Positions 9,030 through 18,107 of a stretch of DNA of 64,000 nucleotides are shown piece after piece. Source of the DNA: Chryseobacterium sp. OV279 (GTDB lineage: Bacteria > Bacteroidota > Bacteroidia > Flavobacteriales > Weeksellaceae). Each line of letters opens with the position of its first letter. The first letter of the stretch is position 1. The notes beneath the pieces are model-generated. The model worked only from the letters and a program-made list of their open reading frames with translations, made no database searches and was not told the origin of the DNA. The DNA lies in NCBI RefSeq assembly GCF_900128945.1, contig NZ_FQUD01000001.1, positions 620,001 to 684,000 of the forward strand. Reading direction: 5' to 3'. A program made the translations under genes and the position numbers.

Positions 9030-9617
9030 ATGAAAAATACTTTTAAAAATACTACACTTATTCTTGGACTTTTATTCCTAACAGTTTCTTTCAGTTTAAC
9101 TTCATGTAACAGAAGCGATGATGAAGCGGATGACCTTCCTCAGGAAGAACTGTCAGATGTTCTGTTAAGAGTAACAGATGAGGCTACGGGAGTTCCTGCA
9201 GTGTATGATTATCAGGTGAATAGTACGACTAACCCGAATGTTAAACTAATCAACGGTCATACCTATAATGTGGAAGTAATTTTCAAAAATGGGAATGAAG
9301 ATGCTACTCAGGAAATTAAAGATGCTAAAGATGAACACTTTCTGGTGTATAACTTTCCAAATTCTGATATTACTTTAACACGTACAGATGATGCAAGCTC
9401 AACAAGAGGAGACGGAAACCGTGTTGGACTGAAAACAAAATGGGTAGTAAATGCTGCTATAAAAAATCCTTCTGCAACCAGCCAGTTGGTTCTTACATTA
9501 TTCCACGAGCCGGTAACCGTTTCTGAAGCTTCTGCAGTAAGTGGAAACGGAGTCATTTATGGAACTCATACAGGAGGTGAAACAGACGCACAGGCAAATT
9601 ATAATATTATTAATTAA
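9030..9617 (+). CDS. Lipoprotein paired with the TonB receptor
   Basis: A 195-residue protein with a lipoprotein signal peptide and lipobox LTSC (Cys26), followed by a flexible acidic stretch (NRSDDEADDLPQEE). The rest is beta-rich and contains DLPQEELSDVLLRVTDEATG, a repeated Asn/Thr-rich style and a C-terminal GTHTGGETDAQANYN. No named domain is evident. The 18-nt gap after the receptor and the strong terminator behind it place it in the receptor operon, so a surface or periplasmic accessory of that uptake system is inferred. Confidence 0.75.
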   Translation: MKNTFKNTTLILGLLFLTVSFSLTSCNRSDDEADDLPQEELSDVLLRVTDEATGVPAVYDYQVNSTTNPNVKLINGHTYNVEVIFKNGNEDATQEIKDAKDEHFLVYNFPNSDITLTRTDDASSTRGDGNRVGLKTKWVVNAAIKNPSATSQLVLTLFHEPVTVSEASAVSGNGVIYGTHTGGETDAQANYNIIN

Positions 9618-9640
9618 TATATCCTTTAATCTTGTAAACA

Positions 9641-9670
9641 AAAAACCACTGATATATTCAGTGGTTTTTT
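9641..9670 (+). terminator. Terminator of receptor-lipoprotein operon
   Basis: Stem CCACTGA/TCAGTGG with loop TATAT is flanked by A5 and T6 tracts, so it can act in both directions. Confidence 0.85.
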
Positions 9671-9731
9671 ATTTATAGACATTTGAGGACTAAGAATTGA
9701 TTAGAAGTAGGTTATTCTCATAAAATTTTCA

Positions 9732-9739
9732 TATTTTTG
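9732..9739 (+). promoter_or_regulatory. -7 element of tig
   Basis: TATTTTTG (TAnnTTTG) lies 22 nt before the trigger factor ATG. Confidence 0.55.
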
Positions 9740-9761
9740 CAACCTAAAATTTTAATCAATA

Positions 9762-11096
9762 ATGAAGGTTACCGCACAAAACCATGATGACGTAAGTGCA
9801 TTACTTACAGTGACATTGGAAAAATCTGACTACAAAGAAAAAGTAGAAAAGCAGTTGATTAATTATGCTAAAAATGCGCAAGTTCCTGGTTTCAGAAAAG
9901 GGAAAGTGCCTTTGAGTATGGTTAAAAAACAATATGAAGCAGGTATTGCATTCGAAGAAATCAACAAACAGGTTTCTGACGCATTGAACAACTACGTTAA
10001 CGAAAACAAGTTAAGATTAGTTGGACAGCCTGTTCCTCAGCCAGTAAACCAATTGGACTACAACGCTGAACAAATTGAAGTTGGTTTCGAGGTAGGATAT
10101 GAGCCTGAATTCACTATAGATTTAGCTAAATATGAAGCTCCTCATTATAAAGTAGAGGCTTCTGACAAAGAAATCACGAAGAGCATTGAGAACATGCAGA
10201 GACGTTTTGCGGAGCAGGTTCCTCAGGATAAAATCGGTAAAGATTCTTATATCGCTTTAGAGATTTCTCAGGTTGTAGAAGAAGATGCTGAAGGAGAGCA
10301 CCACCACCACCCAAAGAATGCTACCATTACAGCTGAAAACAAAGAAGCTTTCAAATTGGTAAAAGCTTTGAAAATGGACGGTTCTGTAAAAGTATCTAAA
10401 GAAACTCTTGCATCTGACGAAGAATTAGCTAAAGAATTAGGATTCACTAAAGAAGAAGTTGAGCACTTACACCATGCTGAAGTAGAAGTTAAAGTAAAAG
10501 ATTTCTATGCATTGAACTTGGCTGAACTGAACCAGGATCTATTCGACAAAGTATACGGAGAAGGAACGATCACCTCTGAAGAAGAGCTTAAAGACAAAGT
10601 AAAATCTGAATTGGATGAGTACTTCCAGCAAAATGCTGACGTTCACTATGTGAATAAAGTATTGGAGCAGGTTACTGAAAAAGAAGAAGTGAAACTTCCT
10701 GAAAATTTCTTAGTAAAATGGTTAATATTCTCTAACCAGAATATCCAGTCTGAGGCGCAAGCTAAAGAAATTCTTGAATCAGAAAAAAGCCAGTTAAGAT
10801 ACCAGATCATTGAAGGTAAATTAATGACGGATAATGAGATCAAATTAGACTATGCTGATGTATTGGCACAGGCTGAGCAGTTGGTGAAAAACCAATTGGC
10901 GATCTACGGAATTCACCACTTAGGTGACGAAGAAATCCAGAAATACGCTGTTGAGATGTTGAAAGACCAGGAGCAGGTAAGACAAATTTCTTCTGAAGTA
11001 GCTATGGCTAAACTGAAAGATGTAATCCTTGAAAAAGGAGGAAAAAAAGAAACTAAAATCTCTCACGACGAGTTTTTAGAAGAACTTAAGAAATAA
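9762..11096 (+). CDS. tig: Trigger factor
   Basis: Ribosome-associated chaperone of 444 residues, in the usual size range. The N-terminal ribosome-binding domain (about 1-115) carries the family signature VPGFRKGKVP near residue 45. The middle peptidyl-prolyl isomerase domain (about 150-245) is divergent and contains a GEHHHHPKN His run near 180, which replaces part of the FKBP loop. The C-terminal chaperone arms (about 255-440) are helical and charged. Codon use is that of a highly expressed gene, and it has its own promoter and terminator. Function: holds nascent chains at the exit tunnel. Identification is strong; isomerase activity of the divergent middle domain is uncertain. Confidence 0.93.
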   Translation: MKVTAQNHDDVSALLTVTLEKSDYKEKVEKQLINYAKNAQVPGFRKGKVPLSMVKKQYEAGIAFEEINKQVSDALNNYVNENKLRLVGQPVPQPVNQLDYNAEQIEVGFEVGYEPEFTIDLAKYEAPHYKVEASDKEITKSIENMQRRFAEQVPQDKIGKDSYIALEISQVVEEDAEGEHHHHPKNATITAENKEAFKLVKALKMDGSVKVSKETLASDEELAKELGFTKEEVEHLHHAEVEVKVKDFYALNLAELNQDLFDKVYGEGTITSEEELKDKVKSELDEYFQQNADVHYVNKVLEQVTEKEEVKLPENFLVKWLIFSNQNIQSEAQAKEILESEKSQLRYQIIEGKLMTDNEIKLDYADVLAQAEQLVKNQLAIYGIHHLGDEEIQKYAVEMLKDQEQVRQISSEVAMAKLKDVILEKGGKKETKISHDEFLEELKK

Positions 11097-11118
11097 TTTA
11101 TTTCGATATAAATATTTG

Positions 11119-11147
11119 AAAACCTCTGGGAAACCGGAGGTTTTTTT
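11119..11147 (+). terminator. Terminator of tig
   Basis: Stem AACCTC(TGG)/(CCG)GAGGTT with a GAAA loop is followed by seven T, about 22 bp after the tig stop codon. Confidence 0.85.
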
Positions 11148-11260
11148 ATGTCTGGTTTAAAAGAGTTTTTACTTGCGTAACCTGAATGCAGGATAAGAGC
11201 TTTTTGCTTTAATGAGGGTAAGAAAGTTGGAGGCTATCCGGATTTGAGTGGTTCTGTTAG

Positions 11261-11289
11261 CCATGTCAAGGTTCAAAACCTTGACATGG
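11261..11289. repeat. Perfect 13-bp palindromic hairpin
   Basis: CCATGTCAAGGTT, a CAA loop and AACCTTGACATGG form a perfect 29-nt hairpin with no T tract. It sits in the 407-bp gap between tig and the next gene; the rest of that gap shows no gene or other clear signal. It resembles a mobile REP-type palindrome. Confidence 0.7.
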
Positions 11290-11503
11290 TTACTCAAAGG
11301 TACAAAAGGAAATTCTACCTTTCAGTAAAATCCCGATTTTCACCCCCTGTTACTCTCTTCCACATCATCTTTTCACAGGCCCATTATCTTAAAAAACCTT
11401 AAAGTATTCTTACAGGTATTATAATGTATCGGGGATAAGTATTCTTTGGCTTATTTGTTGTGATCATAATTCCTATATTTACACTTTAAAACTTATTATA
11501 CAT

Positions 11504-12190
11504 ATGAAAAAGATCATCATTCCGTTTTTCTGTGCCGTATTGTTTTCAGTGCCGGCAGCAGCTCAGCAGACCAGCGCAGCTCCCGCAAAGACGGAAGTCG
11601 TGAAATCTAAACTGACACCCAAAGAAGTTATAGACAATTATTTCAAAGCTTTAGGAGGTAAGGCCAAACTGGAAGCCGTAAAATCTACGGTTATTGATAA
11701 CAGTCTTAGTGTTCAGGGGATGGATATCACCATGAGCACCACGAAAATGGGCAATAAATTCAAGTCTGTTCAAACTGCCATGGGACAAACCGTAAGTCAG
11801 GTTTTTGACGGTGAAAAAGGATATATAGAAAGAGGAGGACAGAAAACAGATTTCCCTGCCGAGAATATTGCTGAACTGAAAAAAGGAACAACGGTTGAGG
11901 CTTTAGGCTTTAACGCTGCTAACTTTCAGACCGCTACAGTAGAAAAACTAGACGCTAAAGATTATAACGTATTATCTTCGGATAAAGGAAAATTTTACTT
12001 TGACGCTGCTACAGGACTTTTATATAAGTCTACGGTAGGACAGGGAAATGTTATCGTAAAGAATTATACTACAGTAGAAGGATTAAAATTCCCTTCTGAA
12101 GTAGATATTGATGGGAATGGCCAGAAAGTGACCATTAAAACGACTAAAGTTGTTTTAAATGCTCCTGTTTCTGATGCAGACTTTAAATAA
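11504..12190 (+). CDS. Periplasmic LolA-like fold protein beside M16 protease
   Basis: A 228-residue exported protein with a signal peptide (1-20, ending AAAQ). The mature part begins with KLTPKEVIDNYFKALGGKAK, a phrase shared by beta-rich LolA/LppX-like periplasmic proteins that bind lipids or lipoproteins. In other Bacteroidota a domain with this opening is often attached to M16 peptidases; here it is a separate gene directly before one. It has its own terminator (12211-12236), so it is not strictly co-transcribed with the protease. A role in envelope lipid or lipoprotein handling is inferred from fold only. Confidence 0.6.
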   Translation: MKKIIIPFFCAVLFSVPAAAQQTSAAPAKTEVVKSKLTPKEVIDNYFKALGGKAKLEAVKSTVIDNSLSVQGMDITMSTTKMGNKFKSVQTAMGQTVSQVFDGEKGYIERGGQKTDFPAENIAELKKGTTVEALGFNAANFQTATVEKLDAKDYNVLSSDKGKFYFDAATGLLYKSTVGQGNVIVKNYTTVEGLKFPSEVDIDGNGQKVTIKTTKVVLNAPVSDADFK

Positions 12191-12210
12191 AAACAATCAT
12201 TTTATAAGAT

Positions 12211-12236
12211 AAAAGCCGGATATTTTCCGGCTTTTT
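12211..12236 (+). terminator. Terminator between LolA-like gene and M16 gene
   Basis: Stem AAAAGCCGGA/TCCGGCTTTT with loop TATTT is followed by further T residues. Confidence 0.85.
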
Positions 12237-12342
12237 TGTGGTCTGAATAACTTTAACTCAACTTTAACTATAATGTGAATTTTAACATTTCTTCACGTGG
12301 TGAATAATTGATATTTTTAGGACGAAAATAAATTCAAATTAT

Positions 12343-15198
12343 ATGAAGAAAGTTTTATCATCATTTGCGGTCATCTTCCTGATGTCTTCAAATGTTTTCG
12401 GACAGAATATCCCTGTGGATTCTTCCGTGAGAATCGGTACCCTTTCCAATGGAATGAAGTACTACATCAAAAAAAACACATTACCTGAAAAGAAAGTAGA
12501 TTTCCGTCTGGCGATCAATGCCGGATCTATTCTTGAAGATGAAAACCAAAGAGGTTTGGCTCACTTTATGGAGCACATGAACTTCAACGGAACCAAGAAT
12601 TTCCCGGACAACAAACTTGTCGATTTTCTACAGTCTATCGGGGTGAAATTCGGGCAGCACCTGAATGCTTACACCAGCTTTGACGAAACCGTTTACATGC
12701 TTCCCGTTCCATTAGATAAACCCGGAAACCTGGATGCTGGGCTAAAAGTAATGGAAGACTGGGCTTTTAACGCCACGCTTTCTGATGCTCAAATCAACAA
12801 AGAAAGAGGCGTTGTTCTGGAAGAACTAAGATTGGGTCTTGGGGCAGATAAAAGAATGGCCGATAAATATCTTCCTAAATTATTATACAAATCACAATAC
12901 GCAGACAGACTTCCGATCGGAAAAAAAGATGTTTTGGAAAACTTCAAGCCGGATGTGATCAGAAAATTCCACCAGGACTGGTACAGACCGGATCTGATGG
13001 CGATTGTAGTGGTAGGAGACATCAACGTAGATGAAGTTGAAAAGAAAATCAAAGATAATTTCAGCAAATATAAAAATCCATCCAAGCCAAGAGAAAGAAA
13101 AGTATTTGACCTGCCGAATCATAAAGAAACATTAGTAGCGATAGAAACTGATCCTGATGCTACCAATTCTATGGTACAGTTCATTATGAAAGATGCTGAT
13201 GCTTACAAGCCGGACGTAACGGTTGAACAGTACAACCAGACTATCATCGAAGGTCTTTCTACGACGATGCTAAACAACAGACTGAAAGAACTGATCAATT
13301 CAAATAATCCACCTTTTACATTCGGATCTGTATATCATGGAGGAACTTATGCCAGAAGCAAAGAAGCTTTTCAGGGATTTGCCATGGTAAAAGAAGGAAA
13401 TCAGCTGAACGCTTTGAAAGTTCTTTTGGAAGAAGTGGAAAGAGCAAAGAGATTCGGATTTACACAAACTGAGCTTGACAGAGCAAAATCGCAGATGTTA
13501 TCAAATCTTGAAAGATCTTATAACAACCGTGACAAAACGGAAAGTGATATGCTGGTAGACGAATATGTAAGAAACTTCCTGGAGCAGGAACCAATGCCGG
13601 GAATCGCCTGGGAATATGATGATACGAAAGCTTTCCTTCCTAAAGTTACTTTGGCACAAACCAATGATGTAATCAAGAAAATGGTGAAGGATGACAGCAG
13701 AGTTATCGTGATCACCGGACCTAAAAAGGATAACGTTACAATGCCTACAGAAGCAATGGTTCTCAATACCTTTGAATCAGTAAAAATGGCGGATCTTAAG
13801 CCTTACGAGGAGAAAGCAGCCATCAAAAACCTGATAAAGCCTTTCAAATCTGAAGGAAAAATTGCTAAAACGGAAACCGATGCGAAATTAGGAACAACAA
13901 CCTGGACATTGAGCAACGGAGCTAAAGTGACTTTCAAAAAGACAGATTTCAAAGATGACGAAATTGTATTTTCAGCAAGAAGTTTAGGAGGAAACTCTTT
14001 GATCTCTGATGCTGATTTTATCAAAACTCAGTTCGCTTTCGGAGCATTATCCGAAGCAGGAGTGGGCGGATTGTCAAAAGCGGATCTTACGAACTATCTT
14101 GCAGGTAAGCAGGTGAGCGTAAATCCAATGATAGGACCTTACTTTGAAGGAATTTCAGGAAGAACTTCCCAGAAAGATTTAGGAACTGCTATGGAGCTTA
14201 CGTATGCTTATTTTACGGGATTAAATTACAATCCTGCTGCATTCAATGCTTACAAAGAAAAACAGTCTGCTATGCTGGATAACCTTCTGTCTAATCCTCA
14301 GGCTTATTTCTCCAATGAGCATGCGAAATTCATGAACCAGAAGAACCCGAGATTCATCGGATTATTCCCAATGGAGAAAGACTGGGCGAATACAGACTAT
14401 AAAAAAGCATACGATATCTATAAAGAGAAATTTGGCAATGCCGGAAACTTCCAGTTCTATTTTGTTGGAAATATAGATGAAGCTACGTTCAAAGAGCAGG
14501 TGCTTCAGTATATCGGAAGCCTTCCATCAGCCGGTAAAACAGCAACGTTCAAAGATACAGGGTACAGACAGCTAACCGGAGATCATTCGAAAGTGTACAA
14601 AAAAGGAAAAGATCCTAAGAGTATGGTAACGATTTCTTACAGTGGAGAAACACCTTACAACGAGAAAGAAGCTTTGGCTCTTGCAGCACTTGGAGAAGTA
14701 GCGACCATCAAAGTGATCGAAAAACTAAGAGAAGATGAAAGCGGAATCTACGGTGGCGGAGCAAGAGGAAGCATGAATAAAATTCCTTATAGTGCCTACA
14801 ATTTCAGCATCAGTTTCCCTTGCGGACCTGAAAATGCAGACAAATTAACGAAAAGTGCCATTACTGAACTTCAGAAACTGATCGACAAAGGTCCGGAACA
14901 AAAAGACCTTGACAAGTACAAAGAAGGGGAATACAACGACAATAAAACAGAACTTAAGGATAATATGTTCTGGCTGAGTTCTCTTGCTAAAAACCAGTTG
15001 GATGGCAGCGATAAATACGACATCCTGAACTATCAGGAAAAAGTAAAAGCGCTTACCGTAAAAGACCTTCAGGATGTTGCGAAGAAATACCTTGCCAAAG
15101 GAAAAATCACAGCAACACTGATGCCGGAAGACGGATGGGAAAATACTAAAAAAGCTGATGCCAAACCTGCAGTGGTAGGCGCATCAGTCACTAAATAA
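12343..15198 (+). CDS. M16 family zinc metallopeptidase (two-module, pitrilysin type)
   Basis: Secreted or periplasmic protease of 951 residues with a signal peptide (1-20, ending VFGQ). The N-terminal M16 module has the inverted zinc motif HFMEH (His74, Glu77, His78) and the downstream Glu160 in RGVVLEELR that completes the site. Two M16_C modules follow; the second half (about residues 510-930) repeats the fold without a zinc motif, as normal for this family. The R/Y substrate-recognition region appears near 790-810 (ESGIYGGGARGS). It is followed by a terminator inside the first copy of a 39-bp repeat. Peptide or protein substrates are not known. Confidence 0.9.
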   Translation: MKKVLSSFAVIFLMSSNVFGQNIPVDSSVRIGTLSNGMKYYIKKNTLPEKKVDFRLAINAGSILEDENQRGLAHFMEHMNFNGTKNFPDNKLVDFLQSIGVKFGQHLNAYTSFDETVYMLPVPLDKPGNLDAGLKVMEDWAFNATLSDAQINKERGVVLEELRLGLGADKRMADKYLPKLLYKSQYADRLPIGKKDVLENFKPDVIRKFHQDWYRPDLMAIVVVGDINVDEVEKKIKDNFSKYKNPSKPRERKVFDLPNHKETLVAIETDPDATNSMVQFIMKDADAYKPDVTVEQYNQTIIEGLSTTMLNNRLKELINSNNPPFTFGSVYHGGTYARSKEAFQGFAMVKEGNQLNALKVLLEEVERAKRFGFTQTELDRAKSQMLSNLERSYNNRDKTESDMLVDEYVRNFLEQEPMPGIAWEYDDTKAFLPKVTLAQTNDVIKKMVKDDSRVIVITGPKKDNVTMPTEAMVLNTFESVKMADLKPYEEKAAIKNLIKPFKSEGKIAKTETDAKLGTTTWTLSNGAKVTFKKTDFKDDEIVFSARSLGGNSLISDADFIKTQFAFGALSEAGVGGLSKADLTNYLAGKQVSVNPMIGPYFEGISGRTSQKDLGTAMELTYAYFTGLNYNPAAFNAYKEKQSAMLDNLLSNPQAYFSNEHAKFMNQKNPRFIGLFPMEKDWANTDYKKAYDIYKEKFGNAGNFQFYFVGNIDEATFKEQVLQYIGSLPSAGKTATFKDTGYRQLTGDHSKVYKKGKDPKSMVTISYSGETPYNEKEALALAALGEVATIKVIEKLREDESGIYGGGARGSMNKIPYSAYNFSISFPCGPENADKLTKSAITELQKLIDKGPEQKDLDKYKEGEYNDNKTELKDNMFWLSSLAKNQLDGSDKYDILNYQEKVKALTVKDLQDVAKKYLAKGKITATLMPEDGWENTKKADAKPAVVGASVTK

Positions 15199-15214
15199 TA
15201 TTTTTCAGAATAAT

Positions 15215-15253
15215 TGATAAAAGAAAAACCGCAGATCAGTCTGCGGTTTTTTT
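15215..15253 (+). repeat. 39-bp direct repeat, left copy; contains terminator of M16 gene
   Basis: Identical over 39 bases to 18640-18678. The core is an 11-bp stem AAAACCGCAGA/TCTGCGGTTTT with loop TCAG and a run of eight T, so this copy is the M16 gene terminator. The A-rich left arm and T tract make it bidirectional. Confidence 0.9.
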
Positions 15254-15372
15254 TGTTGTGTATTTTAAGTTTTTTTTATTCTAATGAGATACGTCAAGTT
15301 CTGTCGCATCCAAGGGATAGCTTTGTCTCAGAAACGTTTCGAGAAAGATTATTAATTCCTTAAACACAATTT

Positions 15373-17589
15373 ATGAAAAATTTAATAAACGGTCTTGATG
15401 AATTTGATGAAGAAAGCCAAGCCCTGCTGAATGCTTTTACTACCGATAAGACTATTAATTTTCAGAACCGGCCAGTTACTGCCCTGCAAGGTATAATGAC
15501 AGATCAAGGCTCTGAAGATTACCGCAGTCCTTTCCATGATTACAGCGGAACTCCTTTGGGCGAATCTTATCTTACAGATGATCCTGTTTCTTGTTTTGCT
15601 TCAACGGGAGCGAATGAAGCGGGAAAAAAAGGGTATGAATATTATGCACAGGTTCTTCCTTGTGAAACAGGTTCTCAGGTTTATGGAAGCTATCAGGCTA
15701 ATGAAAGAAAAAATCAGGCCCTATTTTTGTTTTACGAGAAACCGAATTCCAAAAAATCAAACTTTTCGGGTGACTTCTGTATTGCTAAAATGGGAGATTA
15801 TTTTGTAGATCTATTCAAAAGATTTCCCGAGCCATTATCTTCTAAAATAAACGGTCAGTTTTTCAGCGATATTACTTCTATGGAAGATGAAGCTGCTTAT
15901 CTTACACAATTGGCTTATACTTTTGAAAAAGATAAGATTAATGCTGCTCTTGTTCATCAGGCGTTAATGAGAGAATATCAGTTTTATACGGGAGACAAAA
16001 GGTTTCAAGAGATCATTGGAAATATTTCTTCTATTCCGGCTGATGCTATCGGATGGTGTGCAGAACAGCTGGAAAATTTAAAACCGGCAGAAAAAAATTA
16101 TAATCCTGAATCTAAAGATTATGCACCATTAATTCTTCTTATCGGAGGTATTCCGGTTCCCGTTAATATCAATAAGGCTGCGCAGTTCTTTGAGGGGCTG
16201 GGAGATAATCCTTTTGTTCAGGGTGCTGAGTCTGCTTTTTCAAAAGTGTGGTTAATGGTTGAGCAGGCAGCCGGTAAGATTGCGAATGCTTCCATAGACC
16301 ACCTTCCGGATGCTTTTAAAAAGATGATTAATAAAATTTCCGGTGTCATTACTGATATTAAATCTTTTCTCATCAATGTAAAAGAGGATCTTGATGAACT
16401 TGCAAAGCTTGGGATAGAAATCCTTAAGCTGGTCAATGCCTTCTATTGCGGTATTCATAGTGGTCTGGTCAGTCTTATACAGTGTCTGCTTTATATTTTA
16501 GAGTTTCTTTTACAGCCTACAACCACTTTTTCGTACCAGCAATATCTGGAAAGAAGAGATCTGATGGAAAAAGCAGAAGATGTACTGGATTGGGTGACAG
16601 AAAATGTTCCTAAATTCTTACAGGGAGTTAAAGACCTTTTCAGCTCAAATGGAAGCTTTTCGCTCTCTGATATGGAAGGAATGCTGGATAAGATGAAGGA
16701 ATATTTTGGAGATGTTTCCCGTTACACTGTAGCTTTCTTTATTGGTATTATTGCTTTTGAAGTTTTAATTAATATTCTGCTTCTCATCTTTACAGGAGGC
16801 ACGGCCAATATTGTAAAAGGAGAAACTTATCTGGCAAAAATAACGAGTATGTTAAGAGTTTTGGGCAGAGAGACTTTTTCTGTTGTGACTTTAGGAATTC
16901 CGGACCTGCTGGCTTTTCTTTCAAGATTTATTGTTAGATTTGGAAAAGCTTGCGCCAAGGGATTCAAAGGTTTTTTCAGGTTTATAGAAGAACTGATGCA
17001 GGGGGCGAAGAATGGCGCTAAAGCTGAGGATCTGGCCGATGAAGTTCATGATCTGGAAGAAGTAATCATCAGAGGAAGAAAGCTTCAAAGAGGCGGCGGC
17101 GATCCAACTAAATCTTTTGCTGAAAATGCAGGGATCAGAATTGAACGATGGATAAGTGAAAATAAGGTCTTTGGACAATCTATGGATTACACTTGTGTTT
17201 CAACTTCTTTAAGAATGGTTTTAGATGATAAGGGAATTATTAAGAGTGAAAAATATCTTGCCAGTGCTTTAAACACGACAACAGATGGAGCAAGAATTCA
17301 AGATATTCCTGAGGCATTATATAACAGTTATTTAGATGAAATAGTTGTTACAGCAGAAAACAGAATAACTTTCCCTAAATTATTGGAAAAACTAGAAGAT
17401 GGAGATAAAGCAATTGTAAGTGTATGGACGGATAAATTTAAAGGCCATGCTGTAGTACTTGAAAAGGTGGAGGCTGAAAAAGTATTTTTAAGAGATCCTT
17501 TACCTATGAATCAAGGAACCTCTTATTCTATGAAGATAGAAGATTTTAAAAATATATTTAATAAAAAAGCAGTAATTATTAAAAAATAA
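15373..17589 (+). CDS. Polymorphic toxin with C-terminal C39-like cysteine peptidase domain
   Basis: A 738-residue protein without signal peptide. The N-terminal half (1-440) has no family I recognise; a hydrophobic stretch (about 445-478) suggests a membrane-inserting or packaging segment. A linker EVIIRGRKLQRGGG (near 565) resembles pre-toxin linkers of Bacteroidota polymorphic toxins. The C-terminal 140 residues match the C39/papain-like fold: Gln602 six residues before Cys608 (QSMDYTC), His692 in GHAVVLEK, and Asp708 in RDPLP. Two immunity-like paralogues follow within 4 and 16 nt. A hand count of two lines gives about 32% G+C against 40% in the M16 gene. An effector for type VI or a related contractile system is the likely role, but no such machine is in the window. 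Confidence 0.7.
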   Translation: MKNLINGLDEFDEESQALLNAFTTDKTINFQNRPVTALQGIMTDQGSEDYRSPFHDYSGTPLGESYLTDDPVSCFASTGANEAGKKGYEYYAQVLPCETGSQVYGSYQANERKNQALFLFYEKPNSKKSNFSGDFCIAKMGDYFVDLFKRFPEPLSSKINGQFFSDITSMEDEAAYLTQLAYTFEKDKINAALVHQALMREYQFYTGDKRFQEIIGNISSIPADAIGWCAEQLENLKPAEKNYNPESKDYAPLILLIGGIPVPVNINKAAQFFEGLGDNPFVQGAESAFSKVWLMVEQAAGKIANASIDHLPDAFKKMINKISGVITDIKSFLINVKEDLDELAKLGIEILKLVNAFYCGIHSGLVSLIQCLLYILEFLLQPTTTFSYQQYLERRDLMEKAEDVLDWVTENVPKFLQGVKDLFSSNGSFSLSDMEGMLDKMKEYFGDVSRYTVAFFIGIIAFEVLINILLLIFTGGTANIVKGETYLAKITSMLRVLGRETFSVVTLGIPDLLAFLSRFIVRFGKACAKGFKGFFRFIEELMQGAKNGAKAEDLADEVHDLEEVIIRGRKLQRGGGDPTKSFAENAGIRIERWISENKVFGQSMDYTCVSTSLRMVLDDKGIIKSEKYLASALNTTTDGARIQDIPEALYNSYLDEIVVTAENRITFPKLLEKLEDGDKAIVSVWTDKFKGHAVVLEKVEAEKVFLRDPLPMNQGTSYSMKIEDFKNIFNKKAVIIKK

Positions 17590-17593
17590 AGTG

Positions 17594-18091
17594 ATGACAG
17601 AATCAGGAAAGATACAATACAATATAAAAGGAGAAAAACCTTCAAAAGGCTATCAGATAGTTAGAGTAAGAAATATAATCCATTCAAAAGAAGTCTTGGA
17701 TAATTTCAAGAATGCAGTATTAACATTCTTAAAAAATAAAAACCTTCACTATGAAGATCCGAAATGGGATGAATTACTGCCTCAGGGAATTGTGAATAAA
17801 ATTAAACAATTAGATGATGATGATTATGGATATGATGAGTTGTTAGATGATATAGATATGACTATCTACAACTTTCAGGATATTAAAAAATGGGAATGGT
17901 ATAGCTCTTTAGAAACGGAAAAAGGTTTTGATATTATTGTAAAAGGAAAGTTTAATGCTGGACAATTCATTAGCTTTATCCACTGCCAGAATGTTCCATT
18001 AGACAATATCAGGATCATAGATGCAGATAAAGAAGAAATTTATGAGTTGAAAACGATTAAAGATTATACTACCTATAAAATTTTAAAATGA
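17594..18091 (+). CDS. Putative immunity protein, copy 1
   Basis: A 165-residue cytosolic-looking acidic/basic mixed protein of no known family, starting 4 nt after the toxin stop codon. A GTG at 17591 is in frame, but the ATG at 17594 gives the same length as the downstream paralogue and is preferred. It contains EKPSKGYQIVRVRN near the start, KKWEW in the middle and an IHCQNVPLDNIRIIDAD segment near the end. By hand, about 130 of 165 residues are identical to copy 2, with no gaps. Three counted lines give 25-32% G+C. Immunity to the C39-like toxin is inferred from position and duplication. Confidence 0.7.
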   Translation: MTESGKIQYNIKGEKPSKGYQIVRVRNIIHSKEVLDNFKNAVLTFLKNKNLHYEDPKWDELLPQGIVNKIKQLDDDDYGYDELLDDIDMTIYNFQDIKKWEWYSSLETEKGFDIIVKGKFNAGQFISFIHCQNVPLDNIRIIDADKEEIYELKTIKDYTTYKILK

Positions 18092-18107
18092 TTTTGTAAA
18101 TAAATTC

